A program made the translations under genes and the position numbers. A stretch of 64,000 bases of DNA from Bacillota bacterium (lineage in GTDB: Bacteria > Bacillota > Sulfobacillia > JACIYH01), in the NCBI GenBank assembly GCA_030019365.1, contig JASEFA010000002.1, positions 458,525 through 522,524 of the forward strand, in the 5' to 3' direction. This document shows, piece after piece, positions 1-10,797 of the stretch (the first letter of the stretch is position 1; every line of letters begins with the position of its first letter). A model generated the notes under the pieces. It did not search any database and was not told the origin of the DNA. It was given only the letters and a program-made list of their open reading frames with translations.

Positions 1-692
1 ATTCCCCATCTTCCCCGCACCACGCTTTCCGCGAGTTCCAGGTCCTCGGCTACCGTGACCTTCAGGTTGTCGCGGGAGGAGGACACCAGCCGCACCGGGT
101 GCCCCAGCCTCTCCACCAGCACGCTGTCGTCCGTCCCCAGGTAACCCTCGACCCGGGCCCGGCGGTGGGCTTCCTCGAGCAGGTCTCTCCGGAATGCCTG
201 CGGGGTCTGAGCCTGCCACATCCCCTCCCGGGGCACGGTGCGCCTCACCGTGGCACCGCCCTCCTTGAGGGTGTCCACCACCGGCACGGCCGCCAGGGCC
301 GCGCCCGCTTCCCGCGCTGCCTCCACCACCCGCACCACCAGGTCGGCGGTGGCAAGGGGCCTGGCCACGTCGTGGACCACCACCCATCTCACCGCCGGGC
401 TGAGGGCGGCCAGCCCCCGGGACACGGACTCCTGGCGGTGGGCACCTCCCGGTACCACCGTGCACACGGCCCCGGCCTCCCCGGGCAAATCGCGCACCCG
501 GTGCCCGACTTCCTCCTCGGCCCCGGGAGGGACCACCACCGCCACCTCTTCCACCAGGCCGCTGCCCCGGAGGGATTGCAGGGCCCACGCCAGCAAAGGC
601 AGCCCGGCCAGGGGTACGAGGGCTTTGGGACCCAGGCCCAGCCTCTCCCCCTGGCCGGCCGCAGCCAGGATCGCTCCCACCCGCTCGCTCAT
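1..692 (-). CDS. ispD: 2-C-methyl-D-erythritol 4-phosphate cytidylyltransferase, 3' end outside window
   Basis: Cytidylyltransferase of the non-mevalonate (MEP) isoprenoid pathway; it joins CTP and methylerythritol 4-phosphate to give CDP-ME. The N-terminus shows the nucleotide-binding signature AILAAAGQGERLG, followed by KALVPLAGLPLLAWAL. About 230 residues lie in the window and the visible C-terminus (KVTVAEDLELAE) matches the usual IspD end, so only a few residues should be missing. The ATG at 692 overlaps the stop of the upstream PIN/TRAM gene (ATGA), so the two are translationally coupled. The order PIN/TRAM-ispD is the classical Firmicutes arrangement. A fusion to IspF beyond the edge cannot be excluded. 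Confidence 0.93.
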   Translation of the reverse strand, partial: MSERVGAILAAAGQGERLGLGPKALVPLAGLPLLAWALQSLRGSGLVEEVAVVVPPGAEEEVGHRVRDLPGEAGAVCTVVPGGAHRQESVSRGLAALSPAVRWVVVHDVARPLATADLVVRVVEAAREAGAALAAVPVVDTLKEGGATVRRTVPREGMWQAQTPQAFRRDLLEEAHRRARVEGYLGTDDSVLVERLGHPVRLVSSSRDNLKVTVAEDLELAESVVRGRWG

Positions 693-1768
693 CCCGCCCT
701 GTCCAGCTTGGGCCGGGCGAAGATCATGCGCCCGGCCGCGGTCTGCAGCACGCTGGTGACCGCCACCTCGATGGTCTCGCCGATGTGTCTCTTGCCACCT
801 TCGACCACGATCATGGTGCCGTCGTCCAGGTAACCGACTCCCTGCCCCGCTTCCTTGCCATCCCGCAGGATGTGGACGGACATCTCCTCACCGGGCAGCA
901 CTCTGGGCTTGAGGGCATTGGCGAGCTCGTTGAGGTTCAGCACGGGTATCCCCTGAACGGTACATACCCGGTTCAGATTGAAGTCGTTGGTAACCACCTT
1001 GCCCCGCATCTGTTTGGCCAGTCGCAGCAGCTTGGTGTCCACGTCGCGGCCGGGCACGTCCTTCTCCCACACCTGCACGGGTACCCCGGCCGTCTGCTGC
1101 AGCTGGGCGAGGACCTCCAGCCCCCGCCGGCCCCGGGTCCTGCGCGCCCCGTCGCTGGAGTCGGCGATGTGACGCAACTCCTCCAGCACGAAGGACGGGA
1201 TCACCACCGGCCCCTCCAGGAAACCGCTCTGGCACACGTCCACGATGCGCCCGTCGATGATGGCGCTGGTGTCCAGGATCTTGGCCGCACCATCCCGCGG
1301 GGCGCGCTCCCTGCCCCCCCACCGGCCCAGGAAGGGGATCAGTGCCGCCAGCTCGTCCCGCCGGTGGACAGCCAGGCTGGCCCCCAGATACCCCACGATG
1401 ACACTGGCCACCGGGGGCAGGAAGGGACCGATGCTCGGCAGCCGGGAAAACGGGTAGGTCAGCAGGTTGGCGATGAGCAGGCCGCATATCAACCCCAGAG
1501 TCCCCGCCAGCATGTCCGGGATGGGAACCCGGGACAGGCGCCCCTCCAGCCTTCCGGTACCGCTGAGGATCGCCCTCACCACCTGGGGGAGTAAGATGAA
1601 TCCGATAAGGCCGCCCAGCGCCGCTCCCAACACCAGCGCGCTGATGCGCTGGATGGGCGGCAGGGAACTCCCCAGGTACGCGAGCAGGGAATCCGCACCC
1701 CACCCACCGCCCGCCAGGCCCGATGCCAGGCCCGCATACGCCACCACTCTTCTCAGCCTGCTATTCAG
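689..1768 (-). CDS. PIN/TRAM domain membrane protein (YacL-like)
   Basis: Membrane-anchored protein with an N-terminal block of about four hydrophobic helices, then a PIN nuclease-like domain beginning at ILDTSAIIDGRIVD (about residue 165) and a C-terminal TRAM domain. The family is typified by Bacillus YacL, a putative RNase whose substrate I cannot infer. The frame is open up to an ATG at 1852, but a good promoter (1815-1844) lies inside that extension, so translation should begin lower. A CTG at 1768 has GGAGAGGGGG just upstream and gives a YacL-like N-terminus; GTG at 1747 is an alternative. Downstream ispD overlaps its stop. Family assignment is firm, the exact start is not. Confidence 0.85.
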   Translation of the reverse strand: MNSRLRRVVAYAGLASGLAGGGWGADSLLAYLGSSLPPIQRISALVLGAALGGLIGFILLPQVVRAILSGTGRLEGRLSRVPIPDMLAGTLGLICGLLIANLLTYPFSRLPSIGPFLPPVASVIVGYLGASLAVHRRDELAALIPFLGRWGGRERAPRDGAAKILDTSAIIDGRIVDVCQSGFLEGPVVIPSFVLEELRHIADSSDGARRTRGRRGLEVLAQLQQTAGVPVQVWEKDVPGRDVDTKLLRLAKQMRGKVVTNDFNLNRVCTVQGIPVLNLNELANALKPRVLPGEEMSVHILRDGKEAGQGVGYLDDGTMIVVEGGKRHIGETIEVAVTSVLQTAAGRMIFARPKLDRAG

Positions 1769-1814
1769 CGTACTACACCCCCTCTCCGCCCCGCACCTCT
1801 TGTCTCTGGAAGCA

Positions 1815-1844
1815 ATTATAGGCGAGAGAAGCACGCAGGGGCAA
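1815..1844 (-). promoter_or_regulatory. sigma-A type promoter of the YacL-like gene and ispD
   Basis: On the minus strand TTGCCC (1839-1844) is separated by 18 bp from a perfect TATAAT (1815-1820). Transcription would start near 1808, about 40 nt upstream of the proposed CTG start. This gives the pair a promoter separate from carD. Confidence 0.6.
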
Positions 1845-1886
1845 GGAAACATTCCCGCCCCCGCTCCTCACGCCGCCGAGCCCCTG

Positions 1887-2363
1887 TCAGGCCAGAGCTC
1901 GATCCAGAAGAGAAGAAGCTTCGTGCAGGGGAAGCCCCTTGGAGAGCACCAGCTCAGAGACCAGGATCTGCCGGGCTATCTCCAGCATGCGACGCTCCCC
2001 GGTAGAGAGCCCCTTTTCCCGATCGCGATGAGTGAGGCTCAGCACGACCTCCGCCACCTCAAAGGCGTTGCCGCTCTTGATCTTTTCCAGGTTGGCGCGG
2101 TAGCGGTGATTCCAGTTTCCGGGGACTGCGGGCGCCGTCTGTCGGAGGGTGGCCACGACGGCATCCATGCGCTCGGCCGGTTCCACAGCCCGTAACCCCA
2201 CCTGCTCCACACTGCTGGTGGGGATCATGACCTTCATCTCTCCCAGAGGCAGCCGCATTATGTAATACTGCTGCTTCTGACCCAGGACTTCGTGCTCCTC
2301 TACGGCCTCTATCACTCCCGCCCCGTGCATGGGATAAACGACCTTATCGCCGACCTTGAACAT
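1887..2363 (-). CDS. CarD/CdnL family transcription regulator
   Basis: 158-residue protein beginning MFKVGDKVVYPMHGAGVI, the hallmark of the CarD_CdnL_TRCF RNA-polymerase-interacting domain, which binds the beta subunit and affects open-complex stability. The C-terminal half is helical (LTHRDREKGLSTGERRML), as in CdnL-like proteins. The ATG at 2363 is chosen because GGGAGG stands 7 nt upstream and the family starts here; a longer open frame upstream has no support. It has its own promoter (2398-2426), divergent from the tRNA-Ala promoter. CarD next to yacL/ispD is common in clostridial lineages. Confidence 0.93.
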   Translation of the reverse strand: MFKVGDKVVYPMHGAGVIEAVEEHEVLGQKQQYYIMRLPLGEMKVMIPTSSVEQVGLRAVEPAERMDAVVATLRQTAPAVPGNWNHRYRANLEKIKSGNAFEVAEVVLSLTHRDREKGLSTGERRMLEIARQILVSELVLSKGLPLHEASSLLDRALA

Positions 2364-2397
2364 ACCGGCGGCCTCCCGAAACATCCCCTCTAACACT

Positions 2398-2426
2398 AGG
2401 GTAGCACAACGTCCACGGGGGGTCAA
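2398..2426 (-). promoter_or_regulatory. sigma-A promoter of carD
   Basis: Minus strand TTGACC (2421-2426), 17-bp spacer, TACCCT (2398-2403). Its upstream end abuts the -35 of the oppositely directed tRNA promoter, leaving no room for independent upstream activator sites. Confidence 0.65.
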
Positions 2427-2427
2427 C

Positions 2428-2456
2428 TTGACGGTATGCCAGGGCAGTTGTAAAAT
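2428..2456 (+). promoter_or_regulatory. sigma-A promoter of tRNA-Ala(CGC) and the downstream gene
   Basis: TTGACG (2428-2433), 17-bp spacer, TAAAAT (2451-2456). Predicted start near 2463, about 17 nt before the mature tRNA 5' end. Confidence 0.7.
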
Positions 2457-2479
2457 GGCCGTGCGAGAAGATCGGCGGT

Positions 2480-2554
2480 GGGCGTGTAGCTCAGTGGGAG
2501 AGCGTTCGGTTCGCATCCGAGAGGTCGCGGGTTCGAGTCCCGCCACGTCCACCA
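2480..2554 (+). tRNA. tRNA-Ala (anticodon CGC)
   Basis: 75-nt cloverleaf with encoded CCA. Acceptor arm GGGCGTG pairs with CACGTCC and includes the G3:U70 pair that specifies alanine. The anticodon stem is TTCGG/CCGAG with loop TTCGCAT, anticodon CGC, reading GCG. The T arm GCGGG-TTCGAGT-CCCGC is intact. Only 26 nt separate its 3' end from the TTG start of the next gene, with no terminator visible between them. Confidence 0.95.
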
Positions 2555-2580
2555 GTGCTTTCTCCGGAAGGTGGTGCCGG

Positions 2581-2979
2581 TTGAAGGACCTCCTGTGTGA
2601 CGGGTTTCAGCAGGCGGTGGAGGAGTGCCTGGTCAGGCATCGCAGCATCCTGGATGTTCTCTCCAAGCTGCAGGAATCCGGCGCACGGATCAACCGGGCC
2701 GTAAGCAAGACCGTCACCGCCTGCGGGTGTCTTAACGTGCACGCTCACAGGCAACAGATCCCGTCCGACGTCTCCTCGCTGCAGCAGCTACGGCATTACA
2801 TGGAGACCCACCTGGAAGGCAAGCTGTGCGAGCATTGCCAGGAAGTAATGGAGCAGGAAGTGGGCAACCACCTCTTCTACCTGGCTGCGCTCTGCAATCT
2901 ACTGGACCTCAACCTTTACGATATCTTCGTGAAAGAGCATCAACACATATCCACCCTCGGCCCCTATTCCCTGACCTGA
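2581..2979 (+). CDS. conserved hypothetical protein co-transcribed with tRNA-Ala
   Basis: 132-residue soluble, mostly helical protein with several cysteines (CGCLNVHAH near residue 48; LCEHCQEVM near residue 81). It resembles short proteins of unknown function conserved in clostridia that end in a similar NLYDI-containing tail; I recall a DUF label for that family but cannot verify it. The TTG at 2581 is chosen because GGAAGGTGG lies 6 nt upstream and the frame further upstream runs through the tRNA. It has no promoter of its own and should be expressed by read-through from the tRNA promoter. It converges on disA, 9 bp away. The CxxC pair suggests metal binding or redox, but this is inference. 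Confidence 0.75.
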   Translation: MKDLLCDGFQQAVEECLVRHRSILDVLSKLQESGARINRAVSKTVTACGCLNVHAHRQQIPSDVSSLQQLRHYMETHLEGKLCEHCQEVMEQEVGNHLFYLAALCNLLDLNLYDIFVKEHQHISTLGPYSLT

Positions 2980-2988
2980 GAAACGCCG

Positions 2989-4137
2989 TCAGCGGGTGGC
3001 AGGGGAGCCGGAGAGGCGGCGGGAGAGATCCTCGCGCATGCGCTTGAGGCCTTCGCAAACGGCCCGGGCCCTCACCTCCCCGATCCCCTCCACTTCGTCG
3101 AGTTCTTCCAGACTGGCGCGCATGACGGCAGGTAGCCGGTCGAACCGGGACACCAGGTTGTCCACCACCGCCGAGGGGAGGTGGGGGATGGCACGCAGGA
3201 CACGTACTCCCCGCGGGGAAACCCGCGTGTCCGCGAACCCCGGAGGCGAAGGGTAGCCCAGGATGCGGGCCAGGGTAGCCGTGTCCCGCAGCGTCTCCCG
3301 GCTCAGGGCGGCCAGTTCGTCCAGAGCCTCATCGGGATCCCGCCCGCCCGCTGCGTAGTCCGCCACCACCAGCCCTTCCTGTTCCCCGATGCCCACCTGC
3401 AGTTCCCGGAGCTCCAGGCTGACCAGCCATCCTTCCGTGCCCAGTTCGCCCACGTAGCCGTCCACTTCGGCCACGATCCGGTTGGCCATCTCCGCCCGGT
3501 GCACCACCGTGAGAACTTCCCCCAGGCTGACGCTGTCCTCCAGCTCCAGCATGGTGAGCCGCTGCAGGTCATCCTCGAACACGCTGCGGTACTTCTCCAG
3601 GGTCTGCAGGGCCTGGTTGGCCTTGGCCAGCACCACCGGGGTATCCGGCAGCACGTAGCGCAAATTGCCCCGGTAAAGCGTGATCGTATTCCGGCGCTGA
3701 GATACGGCAATGACCAGCTCGCCCGTCTGGCGGGCCACCCGTTCGGCAGTGCGGTGCCGGATACCCGCTTCATCCGAGGGGATGGTCGGGTCAGGTACCA
3801 GCTGAGTGTTGGCCCACAGCACCCGACCGGCGTCCCGGTTGAGCACGATGGCACCATCCATCTTGGCCAGCTCGTACAGCAGGGCGGGCACCACAGGAAC
3901 GTCCAGGGAAAATCCCCCCGTGACCAGCTTCATCACCTCGGGGCTGTCACCCACCACGATCAGGGCCCCGGTGCGGGCGCGCACGATGTTGTCCAGCGCC
4001 TCCCGCAGCACCGTGCCGGGAGCCACCATCCGTACCGTCCTGCTCCAGACTTCCGCACCTTCCCCCACGCGCACTCTGCCCCGTTCCACCCCGGTGCGCT
4101 CCGCCCCTGTCTGCGCCCGGGCGCCGCCCGCAGCCAT
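2989..4137 (-). CDS. disA: DNA integrity scanning diadenylate cyclase DisA
   Basis: Synthesises c-di-AMP from two ATP and signals DNA damage, notably at sporulation. The N-terminal DAC domain shows the catalytic DGA (residues 94-96, in MDGAIVLNRD) and RHRTAER (127-133). A central helical spine and a C-terminal helix-hairpin-helix (VEGIGEVRARAV) complete the DisA layout. Length 382 is about 25 residues over the usual size because of an unconserved N-terminus; an internal GTG may be the true start. It is the last gene of the clp operon, 27 bp after radA, as in Bacillus. Confidence 0.95.
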   Translation of the reverse strand: MAAGGARAQTGAERTGVERGRVRVGEGAEVWSRTVRMVAPGTVLREALDNIVRARTGALIVVGDSPEVMKLVTGGFSLDVPVVPALLYELAKMDGAIVLNRDAGRVLWANTQLVPDPTIPSDEAGIRHRTAERVARQTGELVIAVSQRRNTITLYRGNLRYVLPDTPVVLAKANQALQTLEKYRSVFEDDLQRLTMLELEDSVSLGEVLTVVHRAEMANRIVAEVDGYVGELGTEGWLVSLELRELQVGIGEQEGLVVADYAAGGRDPDEALDELAALSRETLRDTATLARILGYPSPPGFADTRVSPRGVRVLRAIPHLPSAVVDNLVSRFDRLPAVMRASLEELDEVEGIGEVRARAVCEGLKRMREDLSRRLSGSPATR

Positions 4138-4164
4138 CCGGGGCGCCGGCTGCGGGCGATATCC

Positions 4165-5538
4165 TCAGCCGAGTACCAGCTCGAGGGCCTCGCCCACGCC
4201 GGACACACCCTCCACCCGTATCTTGCCCTGCCATCCCATCCTATCGAGGCTCCTCACACTGGAGACGGGCAGGACGAAGGCGGTGAAGCCCACCCTCTGC
4301 GCCTCCCGCAGGCGTTCCCCCACCCGCGGGATGCCTCGCACCTCGCCCGCGAGGCCCACTTCCCCCGCCACCGCCACCCCGGGCCGCACGGGCAGATCGC
4401 GGAAGCTGGAGGCCAGGGCCACCGCCACCGCCAGGTCCACCGCCGGCTCCTCGATCTTGACGCCGCCCGCCACCTTCACGTAGGCATCCTGGTTGCCCAG
4501 GTGCATCCCCAGCCTCTTCTCGAGCACGGCCGCCATGAGCACGGCCCGCCCGGCGTCCACCCCTGCCACCATACGCCTGGGCACGGCAAAGGGGGTGGGG
4601 CTGACCAGGGCCTGGACTTCCACCAGGAGAGGACGCATCCCTTCCAGGCAGGCGGTGACCACCGACCCCGGCACCCGCTCCGGCCGCTCGGCCAGGAAGA
4701 ACCCCGAAGGATTGGGCACATCCATCAAACCGGACTCCACCATCTCGAAGACGCCCATCTCGCTGGCGGAGCCGAACCGGTTTTTCTGGGACCGGAGAAC
4801 ACGGTAGGCGTGGTGCCTGTCCCCGTCGAGGTAGAGGACGGTGTCGACCATGTGCTCGAGCACCCGGGGTCCGGCAATCTCGCCCCCCTTGGTAACATGG
4901 CCCACCACGAAGATGGCCACTCCGGACGACTTGGCCACTCGCAGGAGCTCGGCCGTGCACTCCCGCACCTGGCTCACCGAGCCCGGGGCAGAGGCCAGTT
5001 CGGCCCGGTACACGGTCTGGATGGAATCCACCACCGCCAGCCGGGGCTCGACTTCCCCCAGACGGCGAACGATGCCTTCCAGGTCGGTGTCGGCCATCAC
5101 CAGGAGCTGGGGGGAAAGGGCTCCCAGGCGCTCCGCCCGCATCCTGATCTGCTGTACCGATTCCTCCCCCGATATGTACAGGGCGGGAGCCTCCCGGCTC
5201 ACGGCGCAGCTCACCTGCAGGAGCAGGGTGGACTTACCTATGCCCGGATCGCCCCCGATGAGGACCACCGAACCCGGCACCACGCCGCCCCCCAATACGC
5301 GGTCCATCTCCGCACTGCCGGTGGGGAAGCGGGGCCGGGGCTGTGCTTCCACGGCGGTGATGGCCAGAGGAGGCGCAGACTCCGCCACCCAGGCCCGCCC
5401 TGGAGGGGAGCGCACGGGAAGGGGTTCCTCCACCAGGCTGTTCCACTGCCCGCACTGGGGGCAGCGCCCCAGCCAGCGGGGCGCCTCGTACCCACAACTC
5501 TGGCACACATAGCGGCTGCGCGCTTCCGGCAATGCCAT
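4165..5538 (-). CDS. radA: DNA repair protein RadA
   Basis: RecA-like branch-migration ATPase. The order is a Cys4 zinc finger (C12, C15, C26, C29), Walker A GGDPGIGKST (about 95-104), the RadA-specific KNRFG motif (about 252-256) and a C-terminal Lon-protease-like domain ending in GEALELVLG. Total 457 residues, the family length. The ATG at 5538 lies only 1 nt from AGGAGG, whereas TTG at 5532 has ideal 7-nt spacing to the same sequence, so the true start may be two codons later. Upstream is the TGS GTPase; downstream is disA. Confidence 0.95.
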   Translation of the reverse strand: MALPEARSRYVCQSCGYEAPRWLGRCPQCGQWNSLVEEPLPVRSPPGRAWVAESAPPLAITAVEAQPRPRFPTGSAEMDRVLGGGVVPGSVVLIGGDPGIGKSTLLLQVSCAVSREAPALYISGEESVQQIRMRAERLGALSPQLLVMADTDLEGIVRRLGEVEPRLAVVDSIQTVYRAELASAPGSVSQVRECTAELLRVAKSSGVAIFVVGHVTKGGEIAGPRVLEHMVDTVLYLDGDRHHAYRVLRSQKNRFGSASEMGVFEMVESGLMDVPNPSGFFLAERPERVPGSVVTACLEGMRPLLVEVQALVSPTPFAVPRRMVAGVDAGRAVLMAAVLEKRLGMHLGNQDAYVKVAGGVKIEEPAVDLAVAVALASSFRDLPVRPGVAVAGEVGLAGEVRGIPRVGERLREAQRVGFTAFVLPVSSVRSLDRMGWQGKIRVEGVSGVGEALELVLG

Positions 5539-5671
5539 CCCTCCTGACCACCCGCCGTCATCCAGGCCTTCCGGGCCCGTCTGCCTCCGGCCGCGCGCGA
5601 GGACCGCAGCCGCCTGCCACCGGAGCCGCCCGCCCACGAGTGTCGCTTTCCCGCCGGAGCCACCTGCCTGC

Positions 5672-6664
5672 CTAAGCGTGAAACTCCACCACGTCCCCTT
5701 CTTCCAGCACGAAGTCGCGGGGCACCATCTGCCCGTCGAAGGTGCGGGAGCTCCATATGCGCGCGTACTTAAGCCCCCGGGCAATGTCCTTGTGCAGGCC
5801 CTCCGCTCCCTCCCGCACCGTCGACCCCCGCGGCAGCACCAGGGGGGAGTCATGCTCCACCTTGCGCCCGGGTGCCTTGGGGTACACCCGGATCCTGTCC
5901 AGCAGCCAGAACACGCGACCGCGCAGCTCCTCCAGGTTCAGCCCGGAGGCGGCCGAGACGGGCAGCACCGGCAGGGGATCGTGTCCTCCAGGCGGTCGCC
6001 TGCACATGCCCTCCAGCAGTTCCAGATTGTCCAGGGCGCCGGGAAGGTCTGCCTTGTTCCCCGCCACCAGGGTCCGCTTGCGGGAGCGATCCGACCGCCC
6101 CTCGCTCACGAGGGTGAGGCGCGCCTCACCGAGCAGAACGAAAACCTCTTCGGTCTGAGCCAGGAGGTCATCGTCGGCCAGATCGAACACCAGCAGGACG
6201 GCATCCGCCGCCCGCACCAGTCCCAGCACCTCACCCGGGGTCATGTCCCGGGCCAGGGGAGGCAGGTCGACCAGCTGCACCTGCACGTTTTCGAAGGGCA
6301 TCATGCCCGCCAGCGGCAATCTGGTGGTGAAGGGATAGGGCGCCACCTCGGGGTTGGCATTGCTCAGGCACGCCAGGAGCCGGGACTTTCCCGAGTTGGG
6401 AGGGCCCGCCAGCACCACCTGACCGGCCCCGTGTTTCTCCACCCGGTACACGGAGCGGCGCCGGGCCGCCTGGGGCCGGGACTGGAGCTCGGCACGGATG
6501 CGGGCCATGCGGCGCTTGATGTCGGCCTGCATCTTCTCCGTCCCCTTGTGCTTGGGGATGGTGGCCAGCATCTCCTCCAGCGCCTCCAGCCTGTCCTCCG
6601 GCGTGACGGCTTCCCGAAAGCGCTGCTCTGCTGCCAGGTAGTCGGGAGTCAGGTTGGCCGGCAC
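5672..6664 (-). CDS. GTPase with TGS domain (DRG/Obg-related)
   Basis: 330-residue TRAFAC-class GTPase. A helical N-terminal region (1-75) is followed by G1 GPPNSGKS (87-94), a G3-like DLPPLARD, G4 NKAD (about 210), a G5-like SAASG, and a C-terminal TGS domain (about 255-330) ending VLEEGDVVEFHA. Domain order resembles the archaeal/eukaryotic DRG group and related bacterial proteins; the role is probably ribosome-associated, but no specific substrate is known to me. The GTG start at 6664 has GGGGGA 6 nt upstream. It sits between clpC and radA, which are usually adjacent, making it an insertion into the canonical operon. Confidence 0.85.
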   Translation of the reverse strand: MPANLTPDYLAAEQRFREAVTPEDRLEALEEMLATIPKHKGTEKMQADIKRRMARIRAELQSRPQAARRRSVYRVEKHGAGQVVLAGPPNSGKSRLLACLSNANPEVAPYPFTTRLPLAGMMPFENVQVQLVDLPPLARDMTPGEVLGLVRAADAVLLVFDLADDDLLAQTEEVFVLLGEARLTLVSEGRSDRSRKRTLVAGNKADLPGALDNLELLEGMCRRPPGGHDPLPVLPVSAASGLNLEELRGRVFWLLDRIRVYPKAPGRKVEHDSPLVLPRGSTVREGAEGLHKDIARGLKYARIWSSRTFDGQMVPRDFVLEEGDVVEFHA

Positions 6665-6696
6665 CTCGTATCCCCCCGCTACGAGAGTGCTGATCG

Positions 6697-9177
<2,481 letters not shown>

Positions 9178-9194
9178 GGCTTTCCCCCCTCGCC

Positions 9195-10259
9195 TCACCG
9201 GCGCAGGCGGTGACGGATGAGGGCAGCCCGCTCCGCATCCCGCTGAGCCGGCTCCAGATCCCTACCCACCACCTTCTGGATATAACCCGGCCGGGTGGCC
9301 ACCAGTAGCTCATTCAGGGCCTCCACCGGGACTCCCTCGGTTATGATCCCCAGATCCACTCCCAGACGCACGTCCGACCACAGCTTGATGGCTTCCTCCG
9401 AGGACATGACGCGGGCGTTGAGGAGGATGCCGTACGCCCGCCAGACCCGGTCCTCGAGCTGGAGGCGGGTCTGGGAAAGCAACGCCCGGCGGGCGTTGCG
9501 CTCGTGGGCGATCACCTGGGTGGAAACCGCCTTCAGGTTGCGCAGGATCTCCTCTTCCGAAGGTCCCAGAGAGGTCTGGTTCGATACCTGAAAGATGTTG
9601 CCGTGGGCTTCGCTGCCCTCACCGTAAAGACCGCGTACGGCCAGCCCCAGCTTGCCCAGGGCAGAGAACACCTGGCGGGCCTGCCCCACCATGGCCAGGC
9701 CGGGGAGGTGCATCATCACCGAACCGCGCATGCCCGTCCCCACGTTGGTGGGGCAGGTGGTCAGGTACCCGCGCCTCTGACAGAAAGCATAGTTGAGCCG
9801 GCCTTCCAGCACATCGTCGGCAGCCTGGGCCGTCCGCCAGGCCCCGTCGAGCTGCATGCCGGGGGTGAGACTCTGGATGCGCAGGTGGTCTTCCTCGTTG
9901 ACCATGATGCACAGGCTCTCGTCCTGGCGCAGGATGACCGCCCGCCCGCGGGGCTGCTGGGCATGGTGGGGGGAAATAAGGTGCTTCTCCACCAGCACCT
10001 GGCGATCCAGGTTGCTCAGGTCGTCCAGCCGGAACAGCCCCACCGGCCCGAGTTCGGGGTCGCGGTCCAGATCCTCGGCGGCGCGTTCCACCATGCGCAG
10101 CACCCGCTGGGCCCCCTCCTCCTCCATCCGGGAGGGAAAGACCACATCCTCCAGGTTGCGCGCCAGCCGGACCCGAGCGGAAAGGACCACGTCGCTGTCC
10201 GGTCCGGAAGGATCCATCCACGAGGTATGGGAGTTGTACAGGACTTCATCCAGGTTCAC
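9195..10259 (-). CDS. mcsB: protein-arginine kinase McsB
   Basis: 354-residue ATP:guanido phosphotransferase-fold kinase that phosphorylates arginines and marks proteins for ClpCP. The N-terminal motif [20 protein letters not shown], the internal catalytic region [19 protein letters not shown] and NARRALLS are typical. GTG start at 10259 with GAGAGGTGG 6 nt upstream. Lies between mcsA and clpC in the CtsR-controlled operon. Confidence 0.96.
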   Translation of the reverse strand: MNLDEVLYNSHTSWMDPSGPDSDVVLSARVRLARNLEDVVFPSRMEEEGAQRVLRMVERAAEDLDRDPELGPVGLFRLDDLSNLDRQVLVEKHLISPHHAQQPRGRAVILRQDESLCIMVNEEDHLRIQSLTPGMQLDGAWRTAQAADDVLEGRLNYAFCQRRGYLTTCPTNVGTGMRGSVMMHLPGLAMVGQARQVFSALGKLGLAVRGLYGEGSEAHGNIFQVSNQTSLGPSEEEILRNLKAVSTQVIAHERNARRALLSQTRLQLEDRVWRAYGILLNARVMSSEEAIKLWSDVRLGVDLGIITEGVPVEALNELLVATRPGYIQKVVGRDLEPAQRDAERAALIRHRLRR

Positions 10260-10281
10260 TGCCCGCCACCTCTCGCCCGCC

Positions 10282-10797
10282 TCACTGCAGCTTCTTCTCC
10301 AGCTCTCGGATCCGGTCCCGGATCTGGGCGGCCTTCTCGTACTCTTCCCTGATCACCACCTGGGCCAGTTCCTCCTGCAACCGGTTGAGCTCGCGCTTGA
10401 CCCGGGCCTCCTCACCGGTACGGCTGGGCACCTTCCCGCCGTGGACGATGGTGCCGTGCAGTCGCCGCAGCACCGAGTCCAGCTGGTTCTCGAAGGCCTG
10501 GTAGCAGTGCCGGCAGCCCAGCATTCCCGTGCGGGCAAACTCGGCGTACGTGAGGCCACACCGGTCACACCTGAGCCCTGCGGCCTGACCGGCCCCCGGG
10601 AAGGTGTGACCGCCGTCGGTGATGATGCTGGAAAGCAGGGTGGGTATGGTGAACGGCTCCCCCATGATGCCCAGTTCGCCGCGAGCGCGGGCACATTGCT
10701 CGCACAGGTGAAGCTCCCGCTTTTGCCCGTTGATGATCTGGGTAAGATGAACGGTGGCCGGCCGCTTACCACATTCCTGGCACACCACCGGTGTCAC
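10282..10797 (-). CDS. mcsA: McsA, zinc-finger activator of McsB
   Basis: 171-residue adaptor that activates McsB. Two pairs of CxxC motifs are seen (CQECGKR and CEQCARA near the N-terminus; CDRCGLTY and CRHCYQAF near residues 87-110) and a C-terminal UVR coiled-coil motif (EYEKAAQIRDRIRELE). GTG start at 10797 overlaps the ctsR stop (GTGA), implying coupled translation. The frame is open further upstream, but that stretch overlaps ctsR and has no homology to the family. Confidence 0.94.
   Translation of the reverse strand: MTPVVCQECGKRPATVHLTQIINGQKRELHLCEQCARARGELGIMGEPFTIPTLLSSIITDGGHTFPGAGQAAGLRCDRCGLTYAEFARTGMLGCRHCYQAFENQLDSVLRRLHGTIVHGGKVPSRTGEEARVKRELNRLQEELAQVVIREEYEKAAQIRDRIRELEKKLQ

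Noticed and set aside
1769-1852. Longer N-terminus for the PIN/TRAM protein from ATG 1852
   Set aside because: A TTGCCC-18-TATAAT promoter lies inside this stretch, and the residues are unlike YacL.
3181-5547. 788-codon open frame on the plus strand
   Set aside because: It is antisense to disA and radA, whose motifs are unambiguous; high GC in codon position 3 keeps the opposite frame open. Its His/Pro/Gly-rich product is typical of such shadows.
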